Assembly (NCBI RefSeq): GCF_004916975.1
Contig: NZ_STGQ01000001.1
Span: 3,403,674-3,467,673, forward strand
DNA length: 64,000 nt
Direction: 5' to 3'
Origin: Paenibacillus dokdonensis
Lineage (GTDB): Bacteria > Bacillota > Bacilli > Paenibacillales > Paenibacillaceae
Positions within the stretch are counted from its first letter, which is position 1. Each line of letters starts with the position of its first letter. Below are positions 47,925 to 55,784 of the stretch, piece by piece. The notes under the pieces were generated by a model. That model was not told the origin of the DNA. It saw only the letters and a program-made list of their open reading frames with translations, and made no database searches. The translations under genes and the position numbers were made by a program.

Positions 47925-48593
47925 ATGAACAAATGGATGCTCGCCGCCTTGTATGCGGTTGTTCTTATGATTACTTATATATACCGGAATCCGATTGTGG
48001 ACTATATGCATCAGCATGGTTCCTTTCCTGTCCTCGTGGGTCTGGCAACCCTGATTGCCCTGTTTCCGATTATTCCTTACAAGCTGGTGATTGCCGCGCT
48101 TGGCTATTCCTTCGGGACGGTCTGGGCTGCAGGCATCAGCTGGCTGGGTACGATGATCGCCGCGACAATTATTTACGCGTTGGTAAGAACGGTTTTCCGG
48201 AAACAGGGACAGCAATATCTGGGCAGATTTAAATCCCTGCAGACATTCACCTCATGGGTGGAGTCCCGTCCTTTTGTCAGCGTTGCCGCTGGACGCTTGA
48301 TTCCTTTTATTCCACAAATGGCTGTGAATGTGTTCGCAGGCGTTGCTTCCATTCCCTTCTGGACTTATACGGCTGCTTCCGGCATCGGAAAGCTTCCAGG
48401 TATTTTTCTGTATGCTTTTCTTGGCGGACAAGGCGGGCGTCATCCGATGGTTTCCATTCTGGTCGCGGCCGGTTATATATTACTGCTCGGATTGATGTTT
48501 ATCCTATACAGGAAAAAGGGACGTTCAACACACTCGCATGGCCGGGTTCTTGGTTCCACCATGCAGATCGATTATAATGAAGAAGAGAAATAA
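47925..48593 (+). CDS. VTT/TVP38 (DedA-like) membrane protein
   Basis: A 222-residue membrane protein with about five to six hydrophobic segments and the VTT-domain motif block [39 protein letters not shown], with the conserved Arg/Gly/Pro pattern of SNARE-associated/TVP38 proteins. Such proteins are thought to be lipid scramblase- or transporter-like. ATG at 47925 has AAAGGA 6 bases upstream. It is divergent from the riboswitch-controlled TerC gene and 17 bases before msrAB, so it is probably cotranscribed with it. Confidence 0.85.
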   Translation: MNKWMLAALYAVVLMITYIYRNPIVDYMHQHGSFPVLVGLATLIALFPIIPYKLVIAALGYSFGTVWAAGISWLGTMIAATIIYALVRTVFRKQGQQYLGRFKSLQTFTSWVESRPFVSVAAGRLIPFIPQMAVNVFAGVASIPFWTYTAASGIGKLPGIFLYAFLGGQGGRHPMVSILVAAGYILLLGLMFILYRKKGRSTHSHGRVLGSTMQIDYNEEEK

Positions 48594-48610
48594 AGAAACG
48601 GAGTGATATC

Positions 48611-49579
48611 ATGAGCGATTCACAAGCGGTTCATCAGGAAAAAGCGACCTTTGCAGGCGGATGCTTTTGGTGCATGGTAGCCCCGTTCGAAGAGCTGCCC
48701 GGCATTATCAAAGTTGAATCAGGCTATACGGGCGGCCATACCGAGAACCCTACCTATGAAGAAGTTTGCTCCCATACAACCGGGCATGTCGAAGCTGTGC
48801 AGATTACCTACAACCCGGATATTTTTCCTTACGAAAAGCTGCTGGAGCTTTTTTGGCAGCAGATTGACCCTACAGATGAAGGCGGCCAGTTCCATGACCG
48901 TGGACATTCTTACCAGACTGCAGTCTTTTACCATACGGAAGAGCAGCGAGTTCAGGCCGAGGCTTCCAAGGTCAAGCTGGCGGAGAGCGGACGTTTCAAC
49001 AAACCGATCGTAACGCCGATTCTGCCTGCGAAGCCCTTCTATGCAGCTGAAGATTACCATCAGGATTACCACAAAAAAAATCCGGGACATTACAAGCGCT
49101 ACCGTAAAGGCTCCGGCCGGGATGACTATTTGGAAAGTCATTGGACTCCTGAAAAGAACAAAGCTGAGCTGAAGCAGCGTTTGACTTCGATTCAATATGA
49201 GGTTACCCAAAACAATGCCACCGAAGCGCCATTTCAAAATGATTTTTGGGATCACCATGGGGATGGAATCTATGTGGATATCGTTTCCGGAGAGCCCTTG
49301 TTCAGTTCGCAGGACAAATATGATTCCGGCTGCGGCTGGCCAAGCTTCACCCGTCCAATCCGTGATTACAGTGTCAAGGAAAAGATGGACCTCACCCATA
49401 TGATGGTGCGGACAGAAGTTCGCAGTAAAGGCTCCGATTCCCATCTGGGTCATGTGTTTGACGACGGTCCCGGACCTAATGGTCTGCGCTACTGCATCAA
49501 CTCTGCAGCTCTTAAATTCGTTCCAAAGGAAGAACTGGAGCAGCAGGGCTACGGCGAATATAAAGTGTTGTTTAATTAA
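48611..49579 (+). CDS. msrAB: Bifunctional methionine sulfoxide reductase MsrA/MsrB
   Basis: A 322-residue fusion that repairs both S- and R-methionine sulfoxide. The MsrA half (1-165) has GCFWC at 17-21, with catalytic Cys18. The MsrB half (from about 180) has [12 protein letters not shown] and the catalytic Cys295 in RYCINSAAL. The zinc CxxC pair of many MsrB proteins is replaced ([11 protein letters not shown]), so this MsrB half belongs to the zinc-free form. CGGAG precedes the ATG. Cytoplasmic. The terminator downstream is split by an IS element, so transcription may now end inside the IS. Confidence 0.95.
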   Translation: MSDSQAVHQEKATFAGGCFWCMVAPFEELPGIIKVESGYTGGHTENPTYEEVCSHTTGHVEAVQITYNPDIFPYEKLLELFWQQIDPTDEGGQFHDRGHSYQTAVFYHTEEQRVQAEASKVKLAESGRFNKPIVTPILPAKPFYAAEDYHQDYHKKNPGHYKRYRKGSGRDDYLESHWTPEKNKAELKQRLTSIQYEVTQNNATEAPFQNDFWDHHGDGIYVDIVSGEPLFSSQDKYDSGCGWPSFTRPIRDYSVKEKMDLTHMMVRTEVRSKGSDSHLGHVFDDGPGPNGLRYCINSAALKFVPKEELEQQGYGEYKVLFN

Positions 49580-49584
49580 GAATT

Positions 49585-49603
49585 CAAAAAAGCCTGGGGT
49601 CTT
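49585..49603. terminator. Left half of a terminator split by the IS element
   Basis: AAAAAAGCCTGGGGT plus CTT (49601-49603). The matching half TGAGCCCCAGGCTTTTTT lies at 50870-50887 on the other side of the IS. Joined, they form an eight-base-pair GC stem flanked by A6 and T6. Confidence 0.85.
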
Positions 49604-49640
49604 TGGTCAAGACCCCATTTAGTGGACATTGAAAAAACAC

Positions 49641-50525
49641 CTAGGCTGCAAACTGGCGCCGGTACTGTACCGGCGTCAGTTTGTTTAATTTACGCTGCGG
49701 TCGCCTTTGGTTGTAAAATTGTATGTACTTCTCAATTCTCCTTTGTGCCTCTGCCAGATTTCGGATATCATAGGGATAGAGCCCTTCCGTTTTGAGATGC
49801 GAGAAGAAGCTCTCCATGGAGGCGTTGTCTAGGCAATTGCCCCGGCGAGACATGCTGATTTGGGCGCTAACCTTTGGCAGCATGTCGTGGTAAGCATGAG
49901 ACGTGTACTGGAACCCTTGGTCGCTGTGAACGACCAATCCGGACACGTCTTTTCGCTTAGCAAATGCTTTAGCGAACGTCTGAAGTACCAGTTCATTATC
50001 GTTACGTTCGCTAAGTTGGTAGGCCACAATCTCGTTATTGAATAGGTCTTTCACTGCCGAAAGATACAGCCAGCGCTCGCCTATCCGGTATTGAGTCACA
50101 TCCGTCACCCATTTCTGGTTTGGTTTTTCGGCTGTGAAATTTCGCTTAAGCAGATTATCAGCCACGCGCTCGGCAGCCTGGTATGTCATATTAAATCGAC
50201 GTTTCCGGCGAATGCTGGCTTGAAGACCAAGCTTTTGCATTAGGCGCAGTACTTTCTTGTGATTCATCCATACACCTTCATCCTGCCACAAGAAAAGTTG
50301 GATCTGACGGTAGCCATACTTTCCTTCGTAGCGTTGATACACGGTGCGAAGGAGTCGTTTAGCCTCGGCATCTCGGTCATTCTTCTTCCTCTTCAAATAC
50401 GCGTAATAGCCACTTCTAGAGACGCCAAGGAGCTTGCAGTGTTCGGCTACTTGGCCGACATTCGCTGCTTGTTCGATAAGCTTGAAGCGCTGTTCTTTCC
50501 CTCCTGCATCCAGATTTCCAAACAC
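49641..50525 (-). CDS. IS3-family transposase OrfB (DDE integrase domain)
   Basis: A 294-residue catalytic part of the transposase. An N-terminal HTH_21-like region (HCKLLGVSRSGYYAYLKRKK) is followed by the rve integrase core with the DDE triad: Asp in VTDVTQY, Asp in VHSDQGFQY and Glu in NASMESFFSHLK. The Glu is 35 residues after the second Asp, the DD(35)E spacing of IS3. It is probably made as an OrfAB fusion by -1 frameshifting at A6G; the GTG at 50525 is the first codon after the slip and may not be a true start. Confidence 0.93.
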   Translation of the reverse strand: MFGNLDAGGKEQRFKLIEQAANVGQVAEHCKLLGVSRSGYYAYLKRKKNDRDAEAKRLLRTVYQRYEGKYGYRQIQLFLWQDEGVWMNHKKVLRLMQKLGLQASIRRKRRFNMTYQAAERVADNLLKRNFTAEKPNQKWVTDVTQYRIGERWLYLSAVKDLFNNEIVAYQLSERNDNELVLQTFAKAFAKRKDVSGLVVHSDQGFQYTSHAYHDMLPKVSAQISMSRRGNCLDNASMESFFSHLKTEGLYPYDIRNLAEAQRRIEKYIQFYNQRRPQRKLNKLTPVQYRRQFAA

Positions 50526-50791
50526 TTTTTTAGCATCGTATTCTCCCGTTTCAACTGCTGAACATATCGCTCTTGATCTAAATATTCCTTCCGCCTTCCT
50601 CGTTGATCCAGTAAACCAAACTCACCCTTTTCACGGTATTTTCGCATCCAACGCTTCATCCGACTCTGGTCTTGGATTCCCAAATGATCGTTGATTTGCC
50701 GATACGTCCATTTTTCCTCTACGTGCAAACGGATTGCCTCCATCTTGAGTTCCTCAGAGTACGTCTTAAACTTTTGACCTTTTATAGCCAT
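50447..50791 (-). CDS. IS3-family OrfA (HTH DNA-binding protein)
   Basis: A 114-residue protein with an N-terminal helix-turn-helix (YSEELKMEAIRLHVEEKWTY then RQINDHLGI) and a C-terminal leucine-zipper-like helix (ERYVQQLKRENTMLKKCLEI). It binds the IS ends and provides the N-terminus of the OrfAB transposase. The 3' part overlaps orfB in the -1 frame. AGGGGGTG lies upstream of the ATG. Confidence 0.92.
   Translation of the reverse strand: MAIKGQKFKTYSEELKMEAIRLHVEEKWTYRQINDHLGIQDQSRMKRWMRKYREKGEFGLLDQRGRRKEYLDQERYVQQLKRENTMLKKCLEIWMQEGKNSASSLSNKQRMSAK
50525..50531 (-). promoter_or_regulatory. Programmed -1 frameshift site AAAAAAG
   Basis: On the minus strand the slippery heptamer AAAAAAG occurs where the orfA codons AAA-AAG can slip to AAA-AAA. 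Directly after it the orfB frame reads GTG TTT GGA. This is the classical IS3 signal. Confidence 0.85.
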
Positions 50792-50893
50792 AAAAAATAC
50801 ACCCCCTAGAATTCATCGGTTAAACCAAGGGGTTTTTCCAATGTCTATTCTAAGGGGTGCACTTCACTTTGAGCCCCAGGCTTTTTTGCTTGC

Positions 50894-52513
50894 TTACACG
50901 GATGATGCGGTTGTTGCTTTGTCAGTCTGTCCCTGCTTTTGCGTTTCCGGAAGCTTATTAGAGGTCCGCAGCGGAATTTCACGCAGGAAGAAGGTCAGCA
51001 CGAGCGCTACGGCCACGAGAGCTGCTCCTGACAAGAAAACTGTCGTCAGTGAAGAGCTTAGTGCATGCTTCAGCGTATCGATCATTTGCGTCAGCACCGA
51101 CTGCACTTCTTGCGGCATCGTTTCCTGCAGTTTGTGAAGCTTTGGCTGATCAAGCAGCATTTCCGGATTTTGGAATGGCGCCAGCTGTTTGGCCAGCTCC
51201 GGATCCAGATTCTTCATGTCGACACCTTTACCGGATGTCATCGCATCCTTCATATGCCCCGTAAGACTTGATGTCATAATGGTTCCCATAACCGCAATCC
51301 CAATGGTACCGCCCAAATTCCGGAATAACTGTGATGAAGCGGTAGCAACACCAAGCTGGTCAGGTCTGACCGCATTTTGCACGGTCAGGGAGAATACCGG
51401 CATGCCAATACCCAGTCCCAGTCCGAATACGATCATGGCAATGACGGCCAGCCATACGCTGTTCATGAGGGCCATGATAAGCATACCAATGATCATGATT
51501 GGAATACCGGCCAGAGCAAATCTTTTGTATTTGCCTGTTTTGGTAATCATCCTGCCAATGATCGTACTTACGATAACCATGGATATCGACATCGGCATGG
51601 TTACATAACCGGAATATGTCGGTGAAATGCCTTCAACGCCCTGTACGAAGAAAGGCAGATAGATGAGCGCTCCCATCATGCCTGCGTTCATGATAAAGCC
51701 GATTGTGTTCGAGATGGTTACGATATCATTGCGGAACAGTGACAATGGAAGAACCGGACTTTTCACAACTCTTTCCACTAGTATGAATAGAATCAGGAAC
51801 ACAACCGCTCCACCGAACAGACTCAGAATCTGCCATGATCCCCAATCATATTTCGTGCCTGCCCAGGAGAAGCCGAGCAGCAGCGGTACAATGGTCAACG
51901 TCAGGAACAAGGAGCCGAAATAGTCGATTTTCTCGGACTTTTTGCGCACACCTTTTGGAAACAGCATCATAATCATGATAAATGCCACAACCCCGAGTGG
52001 AAGGAAAATCCAGAACAGCCACTTCCACTCCATATTATCGACAAGCCAGCCGCCAAGCGTTGGTCCGAGTACGCTGGAGAAGCCAAAAACAGCCATCATA
52101 ATCCCCGTCCACTTTCCTCTTTCGCGAGGAGAGAACAAATCACCCACAGCAGTAAAAGCGGATGCCATAATGATCCCCGCACCGATCCCCTGAATCCCCC
52201 GGTACGTAATGAGTTGGAAAATATCTCTGGAAAAACCGCTTAGAAATGCACCGATGATAAAAAATACGATACCCGCTAATATAAACGGCTTGCGCCCGTA
52301 AATATCCGATAGCTTACCAACGAGAACCGTTGCGATTGTAGAGGTCAACATATAAATGGTGATGACCCACGTGTAGTAGTCCATGCCGCCGAGAATGGCG
52401 ATAATGCGCGGCATAGCCGTACTGACAATGGTCTGATTGATTGCGGAGAAAAACATGGCAGCAATGATCGCAATCATGATTGTCACTTTCCTCTTTTGGG
52501 ATAAATCCTCCAA
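50894..52513 (-). CDS. MFS multidrug transporter, DHA2 (EmrB/QacA) family
   Basis: A transporter of about 539 residues with 14 predicted membrane segments. Family motifs are motif A GKLSDIYGRKPF between segments 2 and 3, and motif C-like GPTLGGWLVD in segment 5. An extracytoplasmic loop between the last two segments is long and charged. I chose TTG at 52513 with AAGGAG 9 bases upstream; TTG at 52537 lacks a ribosome binding site. A MarR regulator gene lies 100 bases upstream in the same direction, so drug-inducible expression is likely. The terminator at its 3' end is the one split by the IS. Confidence 0.92.
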   Translation of the reverse strand: MEDLSQKRKVTIMIAIIAAMFFSAINQTIVSTAMPRIIAILGGMDYYTWVITIYMLTSTIATVLVGKLSDIYGRKPFILAGIVFFIIGAFLSGFSRDIFQLITYRGIQGIGAGIIMASAFTAVGDLFSPRERGKWTGIMMAVFGFSSVLGPTLGGWLVDNMEWKWLFWIFLPLGVVAFIMIMMLFPKGVRKKSEKIDYFGSLFLTLTIVPLLLGFSWAGTKYDWGSWQILSLFGGAVVFLILFILVERVVKSPVLPLSLFRNDIVTISNTIGFIMNAGMMGALIYLPFFVQGVEGISPTYSGYVTMPMSISMVIVSTIIGRMITKTGKYKRFALAGIPIMIIGMLIMALMNSVWLAVIAMIVFGLGLGIGMPVFSLTVQNAVRPDQLGVATASSQLFRNLGGTIGIAVMGTIMTSSLTGHMKDAMTSGKGVDMKNLDPELAKQLAPFQNPEMLLDQPKLHKLQETMPQEVQSVLTQMIDTLKHALSSSLTTVFLSGAALVAVALVLTFFLREIPLRTSNKLPETQKQGQTDKATTASSV

Positions 52514-52613
52514 ATGTACTCCACTCCTTGTTTTCAATGAATGTATATTTTTTGTTGCTCTTATGTAATCTCACAGCTGCAGATGCCCTGCTGCTATAAA
52601 TGCAGCCTGAGCG

Positions 52614-53036
52614 TTAATTCATTTGCTGTCCAACCATCTTTTCACATAATTCGGTGAACATACGCACTTCGTCAGGCTCAAGACGGGATAAATGCTCCTT
52701 AAGACATGCATCCCTTTTTTGGACGGCTTGTGCCAGAACCTCTTCGCCTTGCAGCGTTGCTTCTACCAAAATCACTCTACGGTCTGCAGGATCATGGGAA
52801 CGCGAAACATAACCGGCCTTTTCCAGACGGTCCACCATAACGGTAACAGCGCTAGGTTTCACTTCCAGCCGATCTGCGACCTGTGTCAGATTGCATTTTT
52901 GTTCTCCATGGATGTAGTTGAGCATAAATAATTGCGGTCCGGTCAGATAATCCTGCATTTCCTTACAGATATCCGTCTCCAGACTCCGCCAGAATGATTT
53001 CACGGCAGCATATAGCCGGTTCGCAAGCGCGTCCAT
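52614..53036 (-). CDS. MarR-family transcriptional regulator
   Basis: A 140-residue winged-helix regulator. The recognition helix LTQVADRLEVKPSAVTVMVDRLEKAGYV and the wing RSHDPADRRVILVEAT are typical of MarR. ATG at 53036 has AAAGGGGG upstream; the extension to 53060 starts inside this region. It is followed by the DHA2 exporter on the same strand and probably represses it until a ligand binds. Confidence 0.92.
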   Translation of the reverse strand: MDALANRLYAAVKSFWRSLETDICKEMQDYLTGPQLFMLNYIHGEQKCNLTQVADRLEVKPSAVTVMVDRLEKAGYVSRSHDPADRRVILVEATLQGEEVLAQAVQKRDACLKEHLSRLEPDEVRMFTELCEKMVGQQMN

Positions 53037-53159
53037 TCCCGATCCCCCTTTCATGTCCAATTAGTAAGGTTAACTATTATTTCAATGGTTTAAATATTAA
53101 AATCTTTAAGGGCTTATGTCAACCCTGTTATATGTAAATTTTTTCAACTTGTTTCGGGC

Positions 53160-53948
53160 TCATCCTATGATCCAGCCAATCCAATACGCACAAGGCACCA
53201 GCAGCAGTTGGGCGAGCATCGTCCCCGCCATTCGCGAAACCATCATAAGTCCGAATACACGGTTGATGCGTCCAAGTCCTTCCTCCCCGCGCAAGGCTTT
53301 ATCCGAAAGCAATGCAATCCGCGGATCAATCAACAGCGTCAGTAGAATTGTTGCCAGTCCATTAATCAATCCCGAAGAAGTCGAAGCAGTCAGCCTGAAG
53401 GCAGGCCATAAATATGCTGCATACAAGGAAGAAAGAACCCCCACAGTGTAGATCGCGGTTACCGTCATATTGAGCAGCATCAATCTTCTTGGCAAGGGTC
53501 CATCAAACAGAGAATGCAGCATCCGGAAGGTCGGCCGTTTGAAATAAGTCATTCCATTTTTCCATTTGGAGAAGGACATTAGATTTCTGGTCATTTTCGG
53601 TATAGAACCGGCGGCTTCCAGATGGACAATCATTCTAGAGCAGAGCCTAACGACACTGGGAAACAGAAACATGGCCAGCAATGATCCTGCAGTCGCAGCA
53701 GCAATAATACCATGAAGTTTTGGCTCCAGATGAAAAGCAGCGGATTTCAACGCTTTATCCACCATGTTTCCGACCATCGGCCCTTGAGCTATATTGGAAG
53801 TCCGGGACACCAGAACAAGCAGTCCTGAGAGTGACAAAGCGAGCGTAATCCGCCGGCTGCGGAGTCCACCTAATCGCAAAGCATAAGAAAGACTGTCTAC
53901 TGTATGTATCACTACCGTAAACATAAGGATCATGAACAGTTGTATCAT
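53160..53948 (-). CDS. amj: Lipid II flippase Amj
   Basis: A 262-residue membrane protein of the Amj (YdaH) family with about six to seven hydrophobic segments. It begins MIQLFMILMFTVVIHTVDSL and has the family segments YALRLGGLRSRRITLALSLS and SRTSNIAQGPMVGNMVD. Amj can translocate lipid II and substitute for MurJ in Bacillus, acting under envelope stress. I chose ATG at 53948 with AAAGGAG 7 bases upstream; the frame is open to 53969. It is divergent from the YdaT-like gene. Confidence 0.88.
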   Translation of the reverse strand: MIQLFMILMFTVVIHTVDSLSYALRLGGLRSRRITLALSLSGLLVLVSRTSNIAQGPMVGNMVDKALKSAAFHLEPKLHGIIAAATAGSLLAMFLFPSVVRLCSRMIVHLEAAGSIPKMTRNLMSFSKWKNGMTYFKRPTFRMLHSLFDGPLPRRLMLLNMTVTAIYTVGVLSSLYAAYLWPAFRLTASTSSGLINGLATILLTLLIDPRIALLSDKALRGEEGLGRINRVFGLMMVSRMAGTMLAQLLLVPCAYWIGWIIG

Positions 53949-54075
53949 GGGGAAGCTCCTTTTCATCAAATTATTTTTCCATTATAAACCAATCGTTACA
54001 AAAATCTACCGTTTGATTCATCCTGCCCCGGGTAATATACGGGTAAAAGCAAACACCAATCAGGAGGGAAACCAT

Positions 54076-54495
54076 ATGCCATGGAATAAACACGACTACC
54101 CTGTCTCTATGAAAAATCTGGACGCCAGAATAAGAAATAAAGCGGTTGATATTGCAAATGCGCTGCTGGATGAAGGCTATGAGGAAGGCCGTGCCATTGC
54201 GATTGCCACAGCCCAGGCCGAAAAATGGGATCAAGACCACCCTCGTTCAGATCATGATTCAGGCCTTCAGGATTCGAAATCAGGCAATTCAGGGCGAAGA
54301 AGTCAACCCAATCTGCATGTCGTCTCCTCGGATGAAGGCTGGGCTTTGAAGGAAGAAGGCCGCGACAAGCCTCTGTCCACTTTTGACACAAAAAAGGAAG
54401 CTCTTGAGGAAGCCAAACAGCAGGCATCGAAAAACGGAGTCAATACGATTATTCATGGTGAAGATGGACGTATTCAGACCACAAAGAGCTCGTAG
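54076..54495 (+). CDS. DUF2188-containing protein (YdaT-like)
   Basis: A 139-residue soluble protein. The N-terminal part (MPWNKHDYPVSMKNLDARIR, then GYEEGRAIAIATAQAEKW) is typical of small ChaB-like/YdaT proteins. The C-terminal DUF2188 module (VVSSDEGWALKEEGRDKPLS and the HGEDGRIQ end) follows a charged linker. ATG at 54076 has GGAGGG upstream. The function is unknown; related Bacillus genes are often under general-stress control. It is divergent from amj and has a strong terminator. Confidence 0.8.
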   Translation: MPWNKHDYPVSMKNLDARIRNKAVDIANALLDEGYEEGRAIAIATAQAEKWDQDHPRSDHDSGLQDSKSGNSGRRSQPNLHVVSSDEGWALKEEGRDKPLSTFDTKKEALEEAKQQASKNGVNTIIHGEDGRIQTTKSS

Positions 54496-54523
54496 ACCAA
54501 TACACATAAGATATTCTGTATTC

Positions 54524-54572
54524 CAAAAAAAACCGCCTGATTCTCAGAAGAACAAGAATCAGGCGGTTATCT
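54524..54572. terminator. Bidirectional terminator
   Basis: AACCGCCTGATTCT pairs with AGAATCAGGCGGTT around CAGAAGAACA. An A-run precedes it. It serves the YdaT-like gene (plus) and yitT-like gene (minus). Confidence 0.9.
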
Positions 54573-54573
54573 G

Positions 54574-55266
54574 TTAGTGAGCACTCCGCACCGCATGAAC
54601 GGGTTTAGAGGCAGCTTTCTGGGATTGAGCCGGTTCGGGTATCGCGGTAACATCCGCTTTTCCCATACGGAATGTGAATGTAAATGTTATGGTCTGCCCG
54701 GCAATGCCAACCGCCAAAATCGTAAACAATGTTTCTTTCAGCGGTAAATAGAACAGAGACAGCAGCAGCACGGCGGCATCCATTAAAATAAACACGGTAC
54801 CTACCTTCAAACCACTCCAGCGGCTAATGAGCAGCGATAAAATATCATCTCCACCGGTGGCTCCCCCAAATCGGAGAACCAGTCCTGTGGCGAACCCTGT
54901 GACCAAACCGGACAACAGCGCAGCCAGCAGCAGATTGTTGTGCAGGTCAATGACCAGCACTGAATAGCGTTCCAATAATTCGTAAAAGATAGAAAACGAA
55001 AAGGTCGCGAGCAGTGTATTCATCACGAATTTACGGCCTTTCAAAAACATGGCGATCAGAATAACCGGTATGTCCAGGATCAGCATGCTTAACGAGGGAT
55101 TCAGACCCAGCACATACTTACCAAGCAGGGACAAACCTACGAATCCGCCCTCTGATAAATGATTTTGAAAATTGATGTGATAATACGCAAATGCTAGCAA
55201 AAATGTTCCGAACAGCATTATAACGATTGGTGCAAGCTTAGAAATAAAATGGTCTTTCTTCCTCAT
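54574..55266 (-). CDS. YitT-family membrane protein
   Basis: A 230-residue membrane protein of the YitT (DUF161) family with five to six hydrophobic segments; the blocks GGFVGLSLLGKYVLGLNP and LVLRFGGATGGDDILSLLISR are characteristic. It lacks the cytoplasmic DUF2179 domain that many members carry and ends in a short charged tail. Transport or lipid-related roles have been suggested for the family but none is established. It has an unusually long, structured 5' region (about 270 bases) behind a TATAAT at 55540-55545. Confidence 0.88.
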   Translation of the reverse strand: MRKKDHFISKLAPIVIMLFGTFLLAFAYYHINFQNHLSEGGFVGLSLLGKYVLGLNPSLSMLILDIPVILIAMFLKGRKFVMNTLLATFSFSIFYELLERYSVLVIDLHNNLLLAALLSGLVTGFATGLVLRFGGATGGDDILSLLISRWSGLKVGTVFILMDAAVLLLSLFYLPLKETLFTILAVGIAGQTITFTFTFRMGKADVTAIPEPAQSQKAASKPVHAVRSAH

Positions 55267-55532
55267 ACAGGTTCCCTCTCATCGCAGTAGGTTAGTCATG
55301 GATGTGACAAACCACTGTGAAAAGGCAGAAACCTGCAGGACCGAATCCTTCGCATCTTGAGCTTCCTTCTTTCGCAGAGTTTGTCATACGTCCTTGGAGT
55401 GTCTAGTTGACTGTATACTCTACGAAAGGGAGCTAAGTGTAAGAGAGATCATAACGTTTCCAAATCGTCCTTTGGGGATTGTTCCTTCGGGGACACATGG
55501 TATCCTGATCCTTTCTTTGTTTGTTTAGTTTC
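55267..55532 (-). promoter_or_regulatory. Long structured leader upstream of the YitT-family gene, class unknown
   Basis: No protein is encoded here. If transcription starts from the TATAAT at 55540-55545, about 266 bases of 5' leader precede the gene. On the minus strand TTAGCTCCCTTTCGTAGAGT can pair with ACTCTGCGAAAGAAGGAAGCT further on, closing a loop of about 35 bases. I do not match it to any riboswitch family I know, and no clear terminator precedes the start codon. Confidence 0.4.
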
Positions 55533-55539
55533 TTCTCTT

Positions 55540-55545
55540 ATTATA
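55540..55545 (-). promoter_or_regulatory. -10 element for the yitT-like transcript
   Basis: A perfect TATAAT on the minus strand, preceded by GTGT. The -35 is weak (TTTAGC at 17 bases). Confidence 0.5.
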
Positions 55546-55697
55546 ACACAATCCATGCAGGTGCTAAACAACTTGCTTGCTGTAATTGAAAAAAAACAAA
55601 ATTTGCATTTAAAATTCATCAAACCGACTCACCATCTGAGTGATTTGTGAGACATGTCCTTGCCAAGTTCCTGAGTTCACATATTGTCTAACTTTAA

Positions 55698-55713
55698 TGT
55701 GATCGGAATCACA
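55698..55713. promoter_or_regulatory. Fnr box upstream of hmp
   Basis: TGTGA-TCGGAA-TCACA is a perfect match, 72-87 bases before the hmp start. Confidence 0.88.
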
Positions 55714-55734
55714 ATTACGTATTTTCACTTTTCC

Positions 55735-55740
55735 TATACT
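55735..55740 (+). promoter_or_regulatory. hmp promoter -10 element
   Basis: TATACT (five of six) lies 21 bases after the Fnr box, identical spacing to the nirB promoter. Confidence 0.8.
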
Positions 55741-55784
55741 GAATAAGAAAGCACCGAAACATAACAAAGGAAAGAGGAATTCGC

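Larger units (their letters stand above)
49604..50866 (-). mobile_element. IS3-family insertion sequence (IS150-like), 1263 bp, apparently complete
   Basis: The ends begin TG and end CA. The two termini share an imperfect inverted repeat of about 28 bases (both contain ACCCC and GACATTG at matching positions). A direct repeat CTT flanks the element at 49601-49603 and 50867-50869, as expected for IS3-family target duplication. It carries orfA and orfB with a -1 frameshift signal. It sits between the convergent msrAB and MFS genes, in the loop of their shared terminator. All coding parts look intact, so it may still be active. Confidence 0.92.

Noticed and set aside
48611..49579. MsrB half as defective because the zinc CxxC pairs are absent
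   Set aside because: Zinc-free MsrB forms are normal. Both catalytic Cys and the flanking motifs are present.
55603..55619. TTGCATTTAAAATTCAT as an NsrR box for hmp
   Set aside because: It matches the Bacillus-type consensus at about 13 of 17 places but lies roughly 130 bases upstream of the predicted start, too far for direct repression, in an AT-rich stretch where such matches arise by chance.
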